In this document: piece by piece, positions 1 through 11,739 of the stretch | How the letters are laid out: each line of letters starts with the position of its first letter | Position numbering within the stretch: position 1 is the first letter of the stretch | Source: Beroe forskalii | Lineage: Eukaryota; Ctenophora; Nuda; Beroida; Beroidae | DNA: 64,000 bases | Direction of reading: 5' to 3' | NCBI GenBank assembly: GCA_011033025.1 | Contig: WFMF01000031.1 | Span: forward strand, 620,001 to 684,000 | Notes under the pieces: model-generated | What the model was told of the DNA's origin: nothing | Databases searched by the model: none | Seen by the model: only the letters and a program-made list of their open reading frames with translations | Program-made: the position numbers and the translations under genes

Positions 1-586
1 ATGGATAATACTTTCGCTGCAAAGAAAAAGTTCATAAATTTATATTCGACGGGTAGGGCTTTGCTAAAAGGCGGGCTAAGTCAAAATCAAAGAAATTTTA
101 ACGTTATCAATTTGTTAGAATAAGTTATTTTTCCTAAAACTAAAGGAGAAATTATTTTAGATGATTGTGTTATATATTTGATTTGAAACCAGATTCACGT
201 GTAAGAACATTGATAATTACATAATTATGTAATTATCAATAAACCAGAATTTTTTAATTTTTGTATATATTCAGTATTTATGAAAAAAATAATACCATGA
301 TTCGGTGTAACTTGTAATTGATTTGGTTGATGGCATCGTAACTATTTCTTTGTATTTTGTCAATTTCCAGGCGATGAATCACGCCGGGTCTATTTCAACA
401 CAGGATGACGGTCACTGCCATATACCGTCCAAATCGCAGCCTTAACCATGGTCTTTAAATGCTCTCCCAGGGGTAAGTAGGGGAGGGGTCCACCGGCCAA
501 CGGCCATTTTATTAGCCTAATTAATTCTAATACACATTAAACATCACAATAACATCACTGTTCAATTTATACTGTTCAATAAAATC
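1..586. other. Intergenic, no gene seen
   Basis: AT-rich sequence with no convincing exon on either strand. Short direct and inverted AT-rich words occur around 200-240 (TAATTACATAATTATG-like). Nothing else can be supported. Confidence 0.5.
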
Positions 587-870
587 ATGGAAAATGTATA
601 CCTACAGAAAGAAGCGGTTATTTTAAACTGGGTGCGTCAACATAAGCAGTTACATGTCGAAGTGGTGACCGTATACCGCAACTTATATGGTCGAGGCGAC
701 AGCCGTGACTGTGTAAGTTGGATAATGGACGAGGCGTGCCGAGTTCATTATCGAAGGTATACGGTCACAGCTGAGATCATGGAACCGGAATATACCCCGA
801 CCGGAAACAGCTGAGACCGAATTTTCTCCGACAAAGCAAAATATTTCTCCCCTTTGTCCGGATTCAACGC
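587..870. repeat. Dispersed repeat, left copy of inverted pair
   Basis: This segment, including a 75-codon open frame at 587-814, recurs in reverse orientation at about 4030-4400. Both copies share words such as TTTCCGGTCGGGGTATA and GTTGAATCCGG in opposite orientation, with many substitutions. The reverse copy has a stop within the equivalent reading frame, so the open frame is better read as chance coding inside a repeat than as a gene. The STAR/KH exons lie between the copies, and this copy ends just before the 100-N gap. The family is not recognised. Confidence 0.7.
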
Positions 871-878
871 TTAAGAAG

Positions 879-978
879 NNNNNNNNNNNNNNNNNNNNNN
901 NNNNNNNNNNNNNNNNNNNNNNNNNNNNNNNNNNNNNNNNNNNNNNNNNNNNNNNNNNNNNNNNNNNNNNNNNNNNNN
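879..978. other. Assembly gap (100 N)
   Basis: Exactly 100 N, a conventional scaffold gap of unknown true size. The 3' end of the STAR/KH gene on the minus strand may be hidden here or lie beyond it. Confidence 0.99.
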
Positions 979-1041
979 TTACCTAAACCAGTAATTAGGA
1001 CGTATAATTAGTAAAATACTGGATATTAAACCCTCACTCAC

Positions 1042-2422
1042 CTCGGCTAGAAGTACCACCCAAGTAGTCTGGTTGAAAGGTTCCGTTGAGGACAGCTAGT
1101 TCCCTCAACTGTTCATTCTTTATCTGATCATGCAATGGGTCCTGAAAGGGAAATCAGTAGAAGCACATCAAATGATGTCACCTTTAATTTTACAATCACT
1201 GATGATATTCAACCTGTAGACGATGATCAATCTACAGACGATTTGAAGACATAATCACAGTCTATTCAGTAAGATAGTAAACGCATGTGGTAGGACTTAC
1301 AACTGGGAGGCAGATGTGTTTGATCTCGGCAGCTGCAGCCTGGAACCTAGCCTCAGCGACCCCGGGCGCCCCTTCCACCTCAATGAGGACATGTAGCTCC
1401 TCCAGAAGGTGTTCATGCTTTGGCTTACTTCGCAACTCATCTTCCTGAAATACAAGACAGTGTGAGAAGGGACTGTGTTGAAAAGATTCAGGGGAAGACA
1501 AAAGAGTCACGGAAAAGGGTAGAAATGAATATCAGAGCCACCTCTCACCTTTTGCTTATCTCTCATGCTTCCACGGCCAAGAACTGTCATTTTTGTCCTG
1601 GTGTCGGCCTGTAACCTTTGCAAAGTCAGACCCCGAGGCCCAAGAAGTCTTCCCACGAAATTGAACTGAAAATTACAAAAATTTATATCTTCTCATTACA
1701 AGAAATACAACACTACCTAAATCAGAAATAACACCTTCAATATTCTTTGAAGCATTTTCATTACTTTGAGTTTGAAGAAGTTAGGTGATTGACACCTTGG
1801 CTATACAACTAACTGTTTGTTAAGCAGTTAGAAATATACACTAAAAGCTACTCACATCAGAGGGCATTCCAGCCATCCTCACATCAGTACTTTCTTGGAC
1901 TGGGAGGTACACTTTGCCACTGGCTTTGACAATAACATTGGCTCCATCTGCACTTATTATCTGGGTAGGCAATGTATCTACCCTTATCCGCCAAAACATA
2001 GGATGCACAAAAGCTGACTGCTGCACATGCTGGATCTCTGAAAGTTTAGAGGTTTGTGGTTGAGAGGTAATGGTCTCAAAGTCTTGACAATATGATGATG
2101 ATATTATGTTCTTTAGATCTATAATTTGGTTTCACTAAGGTTTAATATTTGCTTGTGTATTCATACAAAGCTCTTAAAGTCTCTAAAATTTCTGAAAAAC
2201 TTCAATAAGAATTAACATGACTATGATTATCAGCAAATAATTGATACATTTTTGATAGACATAATATGATTGATTCATAGCTGTCATACCATGTTCAATA
2301 AGCCTTTTACAGTGCCTCAGTCCACTGTCAAGTCTGTCTTTTTCATGGTGAAGTTCTTGTAGGTATGACTGGTTATCTTTATCAACAAGGCTTAATGAAC
2401 CAAAAGGTGGCAACCCATTCAT
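1042..2422 (-). CDS. STAR-family KH-domain RNA-binding protein (quaking/KHDRBS-like), 3'-incomplete
   Basis: Five minus-strand exons with GT/AG borders: about 2422-2290, 2037-1856, 1665-1549, 1444-1301, 1141-1042. The first carries a Qua1-like dimerisation segment ([16 protein letters not shown], then [11 protein letters not shown]); an ATG at 2422 is a possible start, but the exon could begin further upstream. The second ends with [10 protein letters not shown]. The third encodes the KH core [12 protein letters not shown] followed by LGRGSMRDK, the STAR signature. The fourth has [18 protein letters not shown], and the fifth [15 protein letters not shown], the Qua2-side motif. STAR proteins bind bipartite RNA motifs and regulate splicing, stability or translation. 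An oddity is about ten extra residues ([11 protein letters not shown]) between the YLPV strand and FNFVG compared with quaking and Sam68. The C-terminus is missing because the sequence runs into the gap. Assignment to the quaking or the KHDRBS branch is open. Confidence 0.85.
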
Positions 2423-4029
2423 CCTTCTTGTTAAGAATAACATTTCAATAGAAATCAATAATATACATGTCATCAAGTACAAAAAGAACTACATCATTAG
2501 GTATCTGATGAATAAAGAATGATTGATTCCTGCAAGACATCAATCTACAAGACTTTTCTCCAATCAGTATCTAAAAATTATATCAATCTATATTGATATC
2601 AATCTATCTTGGTATCTAATCAGTATCTAATCTATCTCAGTATCTGTTTGATATGATTGATCATTGCAGTGAAACACAGAAATCTCAATAATGAAATCTC
2701 AGTATCTTATTTAAATAAGTGTGTGAGAAGTAGATTTATTATTTATGAAATTAATTGAATTTTATTATTCCATTTATTCACCGTTACCTTAATTTTATGC
2801 AGTACATCCTATAAAATTTCTCTTATTGCTTATAGGGTGGATAGTTGATGTCCAATTATAGTCCAGTTCAGGTCCAATAATCTGTGCTTCTTCTAAATTG
2901 TTCCTGGAGTACCAGGGCAACTTCAGAAGTTTTTAACTTCCAATGTTACTTCTATGGGGGCATCCATAAAACTTGGCCCATGGCCAGTCTGTTACCCAAG
3001 CAGTCCATTCCAAAAATAAAAAGAAGGAGAAGCATACTGTCAAACAAATGAAAGACAAAGAGCACCTGCAAAATTTTGGCCAATTTAGAAAGGGAACTAT
3101 GATATGTAATACTTATAACTCCTGACAGGGACGTATCCACAGAGTAGGGGACACAGGCAACCACCTCCCCCTTTTCTGACAGAATTTGTGAAAGTTTCGC
3201 AATGATTAGATCTTGGAGCCAAGCAAAATAAAGAAAAAAACAGGTTTTGAATGTAACTTGCCAAACCCCTCTCTAAAAACCTGGTTATGCCCCTGACTCC
3301 TGAACATATATAAAACCGTCATCAGCAGTTTGCCAGGCAATTCATATTCATCCTTCTTTTTGTTTTTTTTTATTAAAATTTCAAATCAGGTGGTTTTGAA
3401 TTGATTTTTTTTGAATATAAAATCTGAAATGGAGATGAAGGTTTTGCCTTTTCATGCCTTTTTCATGCTAAAAAAATTAGCATATGTTTTCAATTGGCAG
3501 ATAACTTCATGGATTGTGGTGATTGGGGTAAATCATTACCAAATTGAACCATACATTTAAGCAATCAAAAATATGACCCATGGCAGTTGGTTACCCAAGT
3601 AGCCTTTAATGATGAGAAAGAACAGCACAATGGTAGGTTAACAACAAATTGTTAACCTACCTTTCAAGGTCTATACTTCTATTTAAAAAAAGAGAGTGGA
3701 AAGATCTTATGAGCTTGTAGCCAAAAAGTTGAGTGATTCATCTTATGCTGAAGGCATAAAACAACTGTACACACAACATGCAAAAGAGGGCTCTGGTTAG
3801 GCACCTATCTCTCAAACAACAAAAGGAACTGAGCAATTATTCACACACCCGAATGGATCATATTATACTTGTAACTTAATAGTATGATTTGGATTTTGGC
3901 TGATCAACTGCATAACATTACTTAAGGAAACATGTTGGAGCTTACACCCAGAGTCAGAGAAATGTTCTTATAGATTGATATTAAAGAATCAACCCTTTCA
4001 TTTGTACAGATTAACATACATTATACCCC
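2423..4029. other. Noncoding stretch, nothing specific
   Basis: AT-rich sequence with small tandem words (AATCTATCT-like at 2540-2660). No exon, RNA gene or inverted repeat could be supported. It would be upstream or 5' intronic sequence of the STAR/KH gene. Confidence 0.4.
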
Positions 4030-4420
4030 TCCCAAGCTTGTTTTGGCGACCGTATAAGTTTGGTTATACGGTCTCCATTGAATTACAGTGCAAAAAAGCA
4101 TAAAATGAAATTTGATTTTATAAAGGAGCACTCAAAAATCTACTTAAGCGTTGAATCCGGAGGAGGGTTGTCAGACCCGAGTAGGAAGAAATACTGTTGT
4201 TTGGTCATAGAATAGTCGGTCCTAGCTGTTTCCGGTCGGGGTATAATCCTGTTCCATGATCTCAGCTGTGACCATATAGGTACCTTCAATAATGAACTCG
4301 GCACGCCTCATCCATTATCCACCTTACACAGTCTCGGCTGTTGCCTCGACCATGTAAGTTGCGGTATAGTGTCACCACTTCGACATGTAACCACCTAGTA
4401 TTCAGGAAAAGTATATTAGC
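4030..4420. repeat. Dispersed repeat, right copy of inverted pair
   Basis: Reverse-orientation partner of the repeat at 587-870. It contains the complement of the same TATACGGTC, GTTTCCGGTCGGGG and CGACATGTAA words. It has diverged by substitutions and small indels, and the reading frame seen in the left copy is interrupted here. Confidence 0.7.
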
Positions 4421-4739
4421 ATTCAGTATAAATTGCTTGAAAGTTCAAGGCATACTATAGTTTCAGCTCAGCTCAGAATGCACTATTTTGCAAAGTGTAC
4501 CATCTTTAAACTTTTTGAAAGTAATGTTTGAGCTCACATGAGCACATGAGCAATGAGTGACATATAAATTAAATACTGAATTGGATTCTTATCTTTGCCA
4601 GTAACTAACTGAAAATATTTAGTCAATGTAAAATAGATACAGCATTACAGCAAACTATTTTCAGGGAAACACCAGTGCACATGGCCCACAAAAAGTCAAA
4701 AGAGGTCTCCAGTTAATAAATCTTAGATGGATTTCACCC

Positions 4740-5205
4740 ATCCCTAGCGCGCAACACTCAGAAATTTCCCTGCGGAAAAAAATGGCGCGCGGCGGAGGGT
4801 AGGGTAAAATCCTACTAATAAATCTGATTTGCAATTACTCTAACTGAGTAACCAGATCTCTGTTTTCATATAGATTTAACGCACCCAGTTGCCCAACACC
4901 CAGAAACAAGTTAAAAGAAAGGGACAGGCATTGCCCGTCCACATGTATACCTCTGTTCGTAGGATGTTACCCTACCCTCGCGCGCGCGGCGCAACGTTCC
5001 ACATTTGGACGTCACTTTGCGCCTTCGGCGAGGCGCAAACAAGTCAACAACAAGTCAGAAGAAAGGGGCGGACATCGCCCGTCTTCCCCTAACCAGGGGC
5101 ATCATTGTCAGGCGTTGCAGTTGCCTGACCCCCTCGCGCGCGCCCCGACTCGCAGTAAAATTGAAAATTGAAAATAATGGGTCTGACGACGTCAGACAAG
5201 GGTAT
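4740..5205. repeat. CpG-rich repetitive tract
   Basis: GC-rich sequence with repeated CGCGCG blocks and paired fragments (for example AGAAAGGGRC-type words at about 4915 and 5060, and CGGACATCGCCCGTC/GGCATTGCCCGTC). A short palindrome, GTCTGACGACGTCAGAC, sits at about 5181 and recurs at about 5886. It looks like the edge of a compound repeat with no coding potential. The short open frames here are not supported as genes. Confidence 0.5.
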
Positions 5206-5207
5206 TT

Positions 5208-5438
5208 CTCCCATATAAACGGCTCTGAGTGACGTCACAGATCTAAACGTCAATTTTTTTGTATCCTAAACCTAACCATAGCCCTAACCAAAACCCTAAC
5301 CTTAATCCTAACCCTAACAAATCCTGGCCCTAATCCTGACCCTGACCTTTGTCCTTAAAGCGCTAGGTGCGCTTAATTATATTTTTCTGAGCTTGACGTC
5401 ATTGTCATAGATAATAAAGGCTCCCGTTTATATGGGAG
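5208..5438. mobile_element. MITE-like element, copy 1, with telomere-like core
   Basis: Bounded by CTCCCATATAAACGG on the left and its exact reverse complement CCGTTTATATGGGAG on the right (231 bp). TGACGTCA-type CRE words lie just inside one end. The core at 5270-5345 is a degenerate array of CCCTAA units, the metazoan telomere motif. A second copy in the same orientation lies at 5510-5744. No protein is encoded, so this is a non-autonomous element of unknown superfamily. Confidence 0.75.
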
Positions 5439-5509
5439 ACGTACCCAGACAAGGGCGCGTCGCAACCTCCGTCATCCGTGCGGCGCGGCGTGCGCGCAAC
5501 CAGGTATCT

Positions 5510-5744
5510 CTCCCATATAAACGGCTCTGAGTGACGTCACAGATCTAAACGTCAATTTTTCTGTATCCTAAACCTAACCATTGCCCTAACCAAAACCCTA
5601 ACCTTAATCCTAACCCTGAACCTAACAAATCCTGACCCTAATCAGAACCCTAACCCTAATGCTTAAAGCGCTAGGTGCGCTTAATTATATTTTTCTGAGT
5701 GACGTCATTGTCATAGATAATGAAGGCTCCCGTTTACATGGGAG
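5510..5744. mobile_element. MITE-like element, copy 2, with telomere-like core
   Basis: Second copy, 302 bp downstream of the first. It has the same left terminus and a right terminus with one mismatch (CCGTTTACATGGGAG). The core again is a degenerate CCCTAA array (5570-5665), followed by the shared palindrome AAGCGCTAGGTGCGCTTAA and TGACGTCA. Near-tandem spacing suggests duplication of a segment larger than the element itself. Confidence 0.75.
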
Positions 5745-6150
5745 ACGTACCCGCAACCAGGGTCCTGGTTAGGGCAACGCGGGTCATACATCGTACGACA
5801 AAGCAAAGTCACTGTCAGGATTGTCACTTTCATTGCTAAACACCTCTAATCTCTATTTGTCAGGCGTTAAAATTTTAAATAATGGGTCTGACGACGTCAG
5901 ACAAATCTCTATACCTTTGTCTATCGTTGATTTCCCCTCACCAGGGGCGTCGCGCACTCCGTGCGCGAAACCAGGGCGCTGGTTTGTGGTTAGGGCAAAT
6001 CGTTGATAGACCCTTCCGAGCGACGCGTCATATGCGTCAGCGAGTCAGACATCATCTGACAAGGGTCAGACAACGTCGGGGCGCGCGCCATGGAGGAAAA
6101 GTTTTCACGATGACAATGTGCCAATTCGAACTGCAGTTTAATTCTTTACG

Positions 6151-6287
6151 GGGGCGTGTCGAATTCATATTTCATATTTGCGCGGTTTTTCCGTGCGCGG
6201 CTTACTGCCTGTAATTAACAGGCAGTGAGCCGCGCACAATTACGCCGCGCATGGAAAAGCCGCGCGCATATGAGTTCGACACGCCCC
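6151..6287. mobile_element. CpG-rich palindromic MITE, family member 1
   Basis: Termini GGGGCGTGTCGAA and TTCGACACGCCCC are exact reverse complements. The interior is itself largely palindromic, with two GCGCGGCTT/AAGCCGCGC arms around CTGCCTGTAATTAACAGGCAG-like sequence. A related element lies at 11147-11281 inside a LRRK intron. No coding capacity. The target duplication is not clear, so no superfamily is assigned. Confidence 0.75.
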
Positions 6288-6842
6288 TGTTAGTGTGCGT
6301 GGCTTAGAGTTAGCCTTAAGTTTGCGCGGCGTACATACGTACACATGTCTATACGCTGCGCAAACTTAAGCAGCGCAAAGTGAAAGTGCAGTTCGAACTG
6401 CCTTGTGTAAATTATTGTGACTAATGAAGAAGAATATCTTTAAAAGTGGTATAAAAATTGCACAAGTATAATTTATAATCAAAATGAACAATAATCAACA
6501 AAAGAACAACATGCTATATGTCGCTAAGAGTATGAACAATTAAACAATTAACATCAATATTCAATTAACTTAATTAAATGAAAGTTAAAAGAAGCACGAA
6601 TACACTCCAGAGTTACGTCAATACATCAATTATATGTTCGATTATCTGCTCAATTATCTGGTCGAGTACATTTACAATTATAACACTTCAAATCAAGAAC
6701 TGTGATAGTTGATACTGATCTAAGGGAACAAATGCAGTCAACGCTGTGACTTAGTGACAATAATATGACATTAACAAGGGAAGCAAAAGTCATGGCTCAA
6801 CTAGTTTTGTGACACTGCCAAAGTACGGCAAACGTCCCTCTG
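6288..6842. other. Noncoding, downstream of LRRK stop
   Basis: Immediately 3' of the LRRK stop codon on the minus strand. It holds another GCGCAAACTTAAG/CTTAAGTTTGCGC inverted pair at about 6320-6375, then AT-rich sequence. No convincing polyadenylation signal or gene was identified. Confidence 0.4.
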
Positions 6843-9800
6843 TCAGAGCAAGCCACCCGCCTGGTAGAGACTGTTAGAGTAGATGATGTGGCTTGCTGGT
6901 GGCTCCTCTAGGACTATGGCGAACAAGCCGTCAGGGGTGTCACCCTGGTCGGATTGGGGAGTGTCTGAGAGGGAGTGTCCTGGATCTGCGAACCTGCCCA
7001 TCCCACACACGCACACAAACCCCCCTGCTCGGTAGTCAGGGTTATACCTGTCACTCCTGTTCTCAGAGGGTATCCTCAGCCCCTGACTCAGGGTGAGGGT
7101 CCGGGGGCGAGTCAGTCTAGGGGATCTGAGGTTCCCTGAGGATCTGACGCTGGCATGGGATCTGACACTGCCAGGGGATGTGAGGGTGGAGGAGGCGTTG
7201 GAGGAGGAGGGGTCAGGGCTGCTGGGGTGGGAGACAGTCCCTAACAAGTTATCCTGGGGGTGGTAGGGGTGGATACTCAACACATCCCCAACACAAGGTC
7301 TAATGTGGGAGAGCAGGGTGTGTTGCTGGTGAGTTGAGAAGAGAAACACTGCTCCGAAGTTAGTTCCCACCCACAACACATCTCTAGTAGCAGCAATACA
7401 GAGACACTGCAACCCACTACAATCCAGCGAGGCTTGTAAAGTGGTGAGGTCTATGCCATGCTTGCTAGGAGCCCCCCTCTTCAGATCAAACACTTGGATG
7501 AAGGAGGTCCCCACAGCCGCACTGAACACCTTGTGTCGTGATATCACTGCCATGATGTCCTTATCCAGGTCCGATGTGAAGGTGTATTGAGCCACTGACT
7601 TGAAGTCTGACGTGACCACCAGAATATCGTTACGAGTCAACACCACCAGGTCGATTACAGGCAGTTCCTCTGTTCTGGTCAGGTTCAGGAGTTTGTTGGT
7701 TATGGTGGTCTGCTCTCCACTAGGCACTGGTTTGCGAGTCCTGTACTCCAGGATTCTCACTACATCCTCATTAATTACAGGAAGTTTAAACTGAGTGGTG
7801 GTTTCCTTCAACCCACTCACCATGGCACGTGTGATGTAACCATGACAATGTCCTACAAAGAAGAAAGTGTCCGTTCCTAGGATACAGGTTTGCACGTGTT
7901 GGTGCTGGTTCCCGTAGCTCAGAGAGTCTGATATGGTCTCCAGATCAGGGGCATCCCACTCATCATTAGCATACCTAAAGAGGATGGTCTCCAGGTTAGA
8001 AGCCACCAGGATCAGCATCCTGTCTCTGTACTGTGCGATGTCCTTGATGACAGAGTTGCCTCTCTCCAAGTCCGCGTCATTCAACATAGCCACATCCAGT
8101 GAACTGCCCCCCATCAGCATGACTTTACAAGCCCTCCCCTCAGAACACCCTATCCACAGAGTCTGGGTGTGGGAGCTGAAAGCCGCGCATGTTGCACGTG
8201 CCACTATGGCATTAGGTGGCATCGTGTGCCCCATGAACATCTGGTACCCAATATGGCACAGCATCTTCCCCACGTGCTTCATCTTAGGTCTGAGCAGGGG
8301 GTCCTGGACCCAACACTCCTCCATCAGCTTCTTCAGGTTCCGCATCCCAAACCTCGTCATTCTGATGGACTTGTAGCCGTCAGGGCGGGTGTTGGCTATC
8401 ACATTCCTGTTGATATCGAATCTATGCAGGCCCGAGTAAGCCTTCTTCCTGCACATCCCCTCGTAGATTAGGAAGGAGTAGGAGTAGACATCCACTGCTT
8501 CAGTGTACTCCTCAGTCCCCTGATACACGAGCATCTCAGGAGCTTGGAAGCCAGGGGTCCCATGGAAACCCTTCACCCCTCCTCCACTCACTATCCCTGC
8601 TATTCCGTAGTCTGAGAGCTTGACATTGGGGGATTGGCACACGTCCAGGGAGAAGACTAGGATGTTGGAGGGTTTGATGTCTCTGTAGATTATCTTGTGT
8701 TTGTGGAGGTATGCCAGAGCGCAGGCTGTTTGGTGGAGGGTCTTGTAGAGGAAGAGACGGGGGAGAGGGGAGGGGGAGGAGAGCTGATGTTCCAAGTCAG
8801 AGTAGGGGGCGTACTCTATCACCAGACACTGACTAGGACGCAGGGAGACAGCCAGCATCTTCACTACACAGATGTTCTGCATCCTCTTCAACACGTTCAC
8901 TTCCCTCCTCAACTCCAGATAGGGAGCCTCAGGTTTCATGGGGAAGCTGTTGAAGGTCTTCACTGCGACTGTCTGCCCTCTGAACGTACCCTTGTAAACA
9001 CTCCCAAAGGCTCCTCCTCCAAGCCGTGACTCTGCAGTCTCAGTGAAGTGCACATCTGCTGAGTTCTCAATGTTCCCAGCGTCCAGATCGGACAGGAAGA
9101 TGTCTGGGATAAGGACATCCAGCTTCACAGGAGTCTCAGGGTGGTTGGGACAGGGGATCGCATCACTGTCTGCAATAATCTGCAGACAGTCGTCGTATGA
9201 GAAGGTGTGCACGTGGCACTCCGGGCACGGGATCTTCTGCGAGACCTGTAACGTGTCTGTGTTATGATAAGGGTAATTTGCAATTGGGTCTTTTCAATTC
9301 TTTTTCATGCCGTCATGGACTCAAAACGTTGGATAGAATAATTTACTGTTACTAATAAGTTTGTAATATATCAGTCCGGACAGAGGTTTTAAACCGCTTT
9401 GAGCCAATTTCCCAATTACCTGGTTCTCTGCGAACCCTGACGTAAGCCCCGGGTACCAGTCCTCCACGAGAGTGCTGATAGTGTCGATGATGTGGCAGAG
9501 CGCGCGGCGGCCCATGACGCCGCGCGACACGACGCAGACCACTCCCTCCTGCTCCTCCTCGGAGAGAGGCAGGATGAAGAGGTGGAGGTTGGGGTGGGAG
9601 AAGGAGAGGCCTCGTCTCCAGACCTTGAGGTGCTCCTCTTTGAGAAGGTCGTAACGAGCAGGGTTGTCATCCAGTGTCAGCTCTTCTGTAGAGTCGTTCA
9701 ACCCGTCCACGTCTTCAGGGAATGGAACTTGTTAAGGATAAATAATTCAGCTTTTCAATAATTCGAAATCAGACATGTGCCAATTTCAGTTCGAATATTT

Positions 9801-11510
9801 CGAAACAGACCTCAAATCTTCCTACGTTGATAGTAATAAAGATTAAGTATGTCGGGCTACTTGGTTACTACCTTCATCCAGAAGTATATCATCCACATCT
9901 AGAGAGATGTTGCCTTCTGACATTCTGCTTTGGAGCTTGGAAGTGTCACTCTGTGGAGTCACACTGACACCGCTGTCCTCCAGAGTGACACCGCTGTTTT
10001 GTGGTGTCATGTTGTCATCGCAGGGTGTTGATTCGTTATTTGACAACATGGCCACTAATCCGTTGGCGGGTGGTTTTTCTGACACCCCAGAAAGCTGTGG
10101 GTCAGGTGACTGTTCCTCGTCTATCGTACTGTTGATTCCGTAGTCTGAACTGGTCTGAGAGCTGAAACTCCGCTCTGAAAAAATAAGAAATCATAAAACG
10201 CAGCTGCCAAGCAATCAACGACGGCAAATCCAAATAATTCTACACTTTTTCGGGAAGCTAAATGTTCCTGCTGACCTTTTTGAGGGCTAGGGGATACTAT
10301 GGTAAATGTTTGGAACTCGAAGGAATTTACCTGAGAATCTTCCAGAGTATCTGTAGTCAGCCCTGCTCCACTGCTCCTGACTCATACCATCAGAGGAGGA
10401 GGAGACAGGGTGGGAGTGCTGTCTGGTGATCACGTGATCTGCCACCCCCTCGTCCTTCCACTCTGTAGAAAGAGGGGGTTGAGGGGAGGGGGAAGGAGTA
10501 AAATAGGGGCAGAATTATAATAAGTTGAGATCAATAAGGCGGTCATCCCAAATATCAAAAAAGTACGGATTGAGTCAATAATGCCAAAAGTGGCTTACCA
10601 AAGGAATGCTGGCGTTCTCTGTCGAATTTGGGATTGCACAACTGGAAATAAGAATTCTTCATTTGAGATGGAAGGAGCACACAATGTGCAAGATTTAGGA
10701 TATAAAATCAGGAAAATGGTGGGGCGGCGTTGTATTATTCATGAGAGTACTTTTTCCCGAAATCGCCTTTCTATAGTCAAGTCTCACCTCTTCAGACACG
10801 GAGAGAATGTAGCTGAGAGTGGACACCAGGATGCGATGTATGAAGCCGGAGGGCAGGTTTCTGAAGCTGATCTGCCTCTCAAAGTACTTGATATCGGAGG
10901 GTATGGAGTACGTAACCTCCTCGGCAGAAGGTAGGAGGGAGGGGATCAGGATCTGATCTGTGTCTATCTTCAGCGCTATCTCAAACCTAGAACATGGGAT
11001 GTGCAAGTCCGGAACCGAAACATAGTTTCGCACAATCTTGTTTAAATTTCGATGAATTTGAAGGAAGAATAGGTACCTTGATCGGGATAAAAAAGCAAGT
11101 TTTTCAAATTCAGCCATTCCCTTACTCCCGCATCCCCAGATTGTCACAGGGACGTGTCGAACTTCCACGTGCGCGGCTTTTTCGTGCGCGAATTTTTCAA
11201 ATTCATGCACGGCACTCTGTCTGTAATTACGCCGCGCGTGGAAAAGCCGCGCACGTAGGACTAGGAGTTCGACACACCACCATTACAAATAAGATGTCTC
11301 TCTATAATCTTAAAACCTGTTGAGGATACGGAGGTATTTGGGGAACATGGAGTCCGGGAACTTCCTGTCTTTGAGCATGTGCCGCACTTTGCTCTGCTCA
11401 AGGATACCACTGGTTACGAAGGGGTTCCGTTCTCTGATCGTCACTATCTGTCCCATCATGCTGCACAGCCAGCAGGGGTCCAGGAAGTACTGATTCTGTA
11501 GTGATGGTTC
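6843..11510 (-). CDS. LRRK-type Roco kinase, 3' half (end of COR, kinase, WD40-like)
   Basis: Six minus-strand exons: 11510-11317, 10986-10788, 10460-10331 (acceptor CAGAG|TGG), 10174-9872, 9712-9420 and 9245-6843. Phases match at every junction and the frame stays open to the stop at 6843. The first exons give COR sequence (NQYFLDPCWLCSMM, VRHMLKDRKFPDSMF). A Ser/Thr-rich low-complexity exon and a further COR-C-like exon follow. The last exon starts with a Cys/His-rich linker (KIPCPECH, CPNHPE). The kinase then shows a GGGAFGSVYKG loop, VAVK lysine, YRDIKPSN catalytic loop, DYG in place of DFG (as in LRRK2) and GTPGFQAPE, over about 270 residues. WD40-like repeats follow for about 300 residues, then a Ser/Pro tail. 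About 1,170 residues are encoded. The preceding exon in phase 0 should end in COR sequence LHFK; that intact exon is present only in the right arm at 36480-36638. LRRK proteins are GTP-regulated kinases acting in membrane traffic. Ankyrin exons elsewhere in the locus favour a LRRK1-like over a LRRK2-like identity. Confidence 0.9.
11147..11281. mobile_element. CpG-rich palindromic MITE, family member 2
   Basis: Lies in the LRRK intron between the exons ending at 11317 and starting at 10986. Termini GACGTGTCGAACT and its complement AGTTCGACAC flank inverted GTGCGCGGCTTTT/AAAAGCCGCGCAC arms. Shared termini and arms place it in the same family as 6151-6287. The outermost bases differ between the two ends (CAGGGACG versus TGGTGGTG complement). 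Confidence 0.7.
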
Positions 11511-11527
11511 CTTGACAGATGAAAATG

Positions 11528-11735
11528 AAATGGTTACTAAGTGTTGTCATGGTCACTATGTTTTATCATGGTTACTATGTGTTTTCATGGTTGTACTATG
11601 TGCTGTCATGGTTACTATGTTTTATCATGGTTTCTATGTGTTGCCATGGTTATTATGTTTTGTCATGGTCACTATGAGTTGTCATGGTTACTATGCGTTG
11701 TCATTGTGTTGTCAATGCCATGGTTACAGTTAACT
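11528..11735. repeat. Minisatellite, GTTGTCATGGTTACTATG-type units
   Basis: About ten imperfect 18-20 bp units built on TGTCATGGTTACTATG. It begins about 20 bases upstream of the acceptor of the LRRK COR exon at 11510. Open frames across it have period-driven composition and are not coding. A similar GTTGTCATG core is used by the minisatellite at 14640-14930. Confidence 0.85.
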
Positions 11736-11739
11736 TCCA

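Noticed and set aside
587-814. 75-codon plus-strand open frame
   Set aside because: It lies in a dispersed repeat whose second copy carries a stop in the same frame.
5270-5660. True telomere or chromosome end
   Set aside because: The CCCTAA units are degenerate, internal to MITE-like termini, and unique genes lie on both sides.
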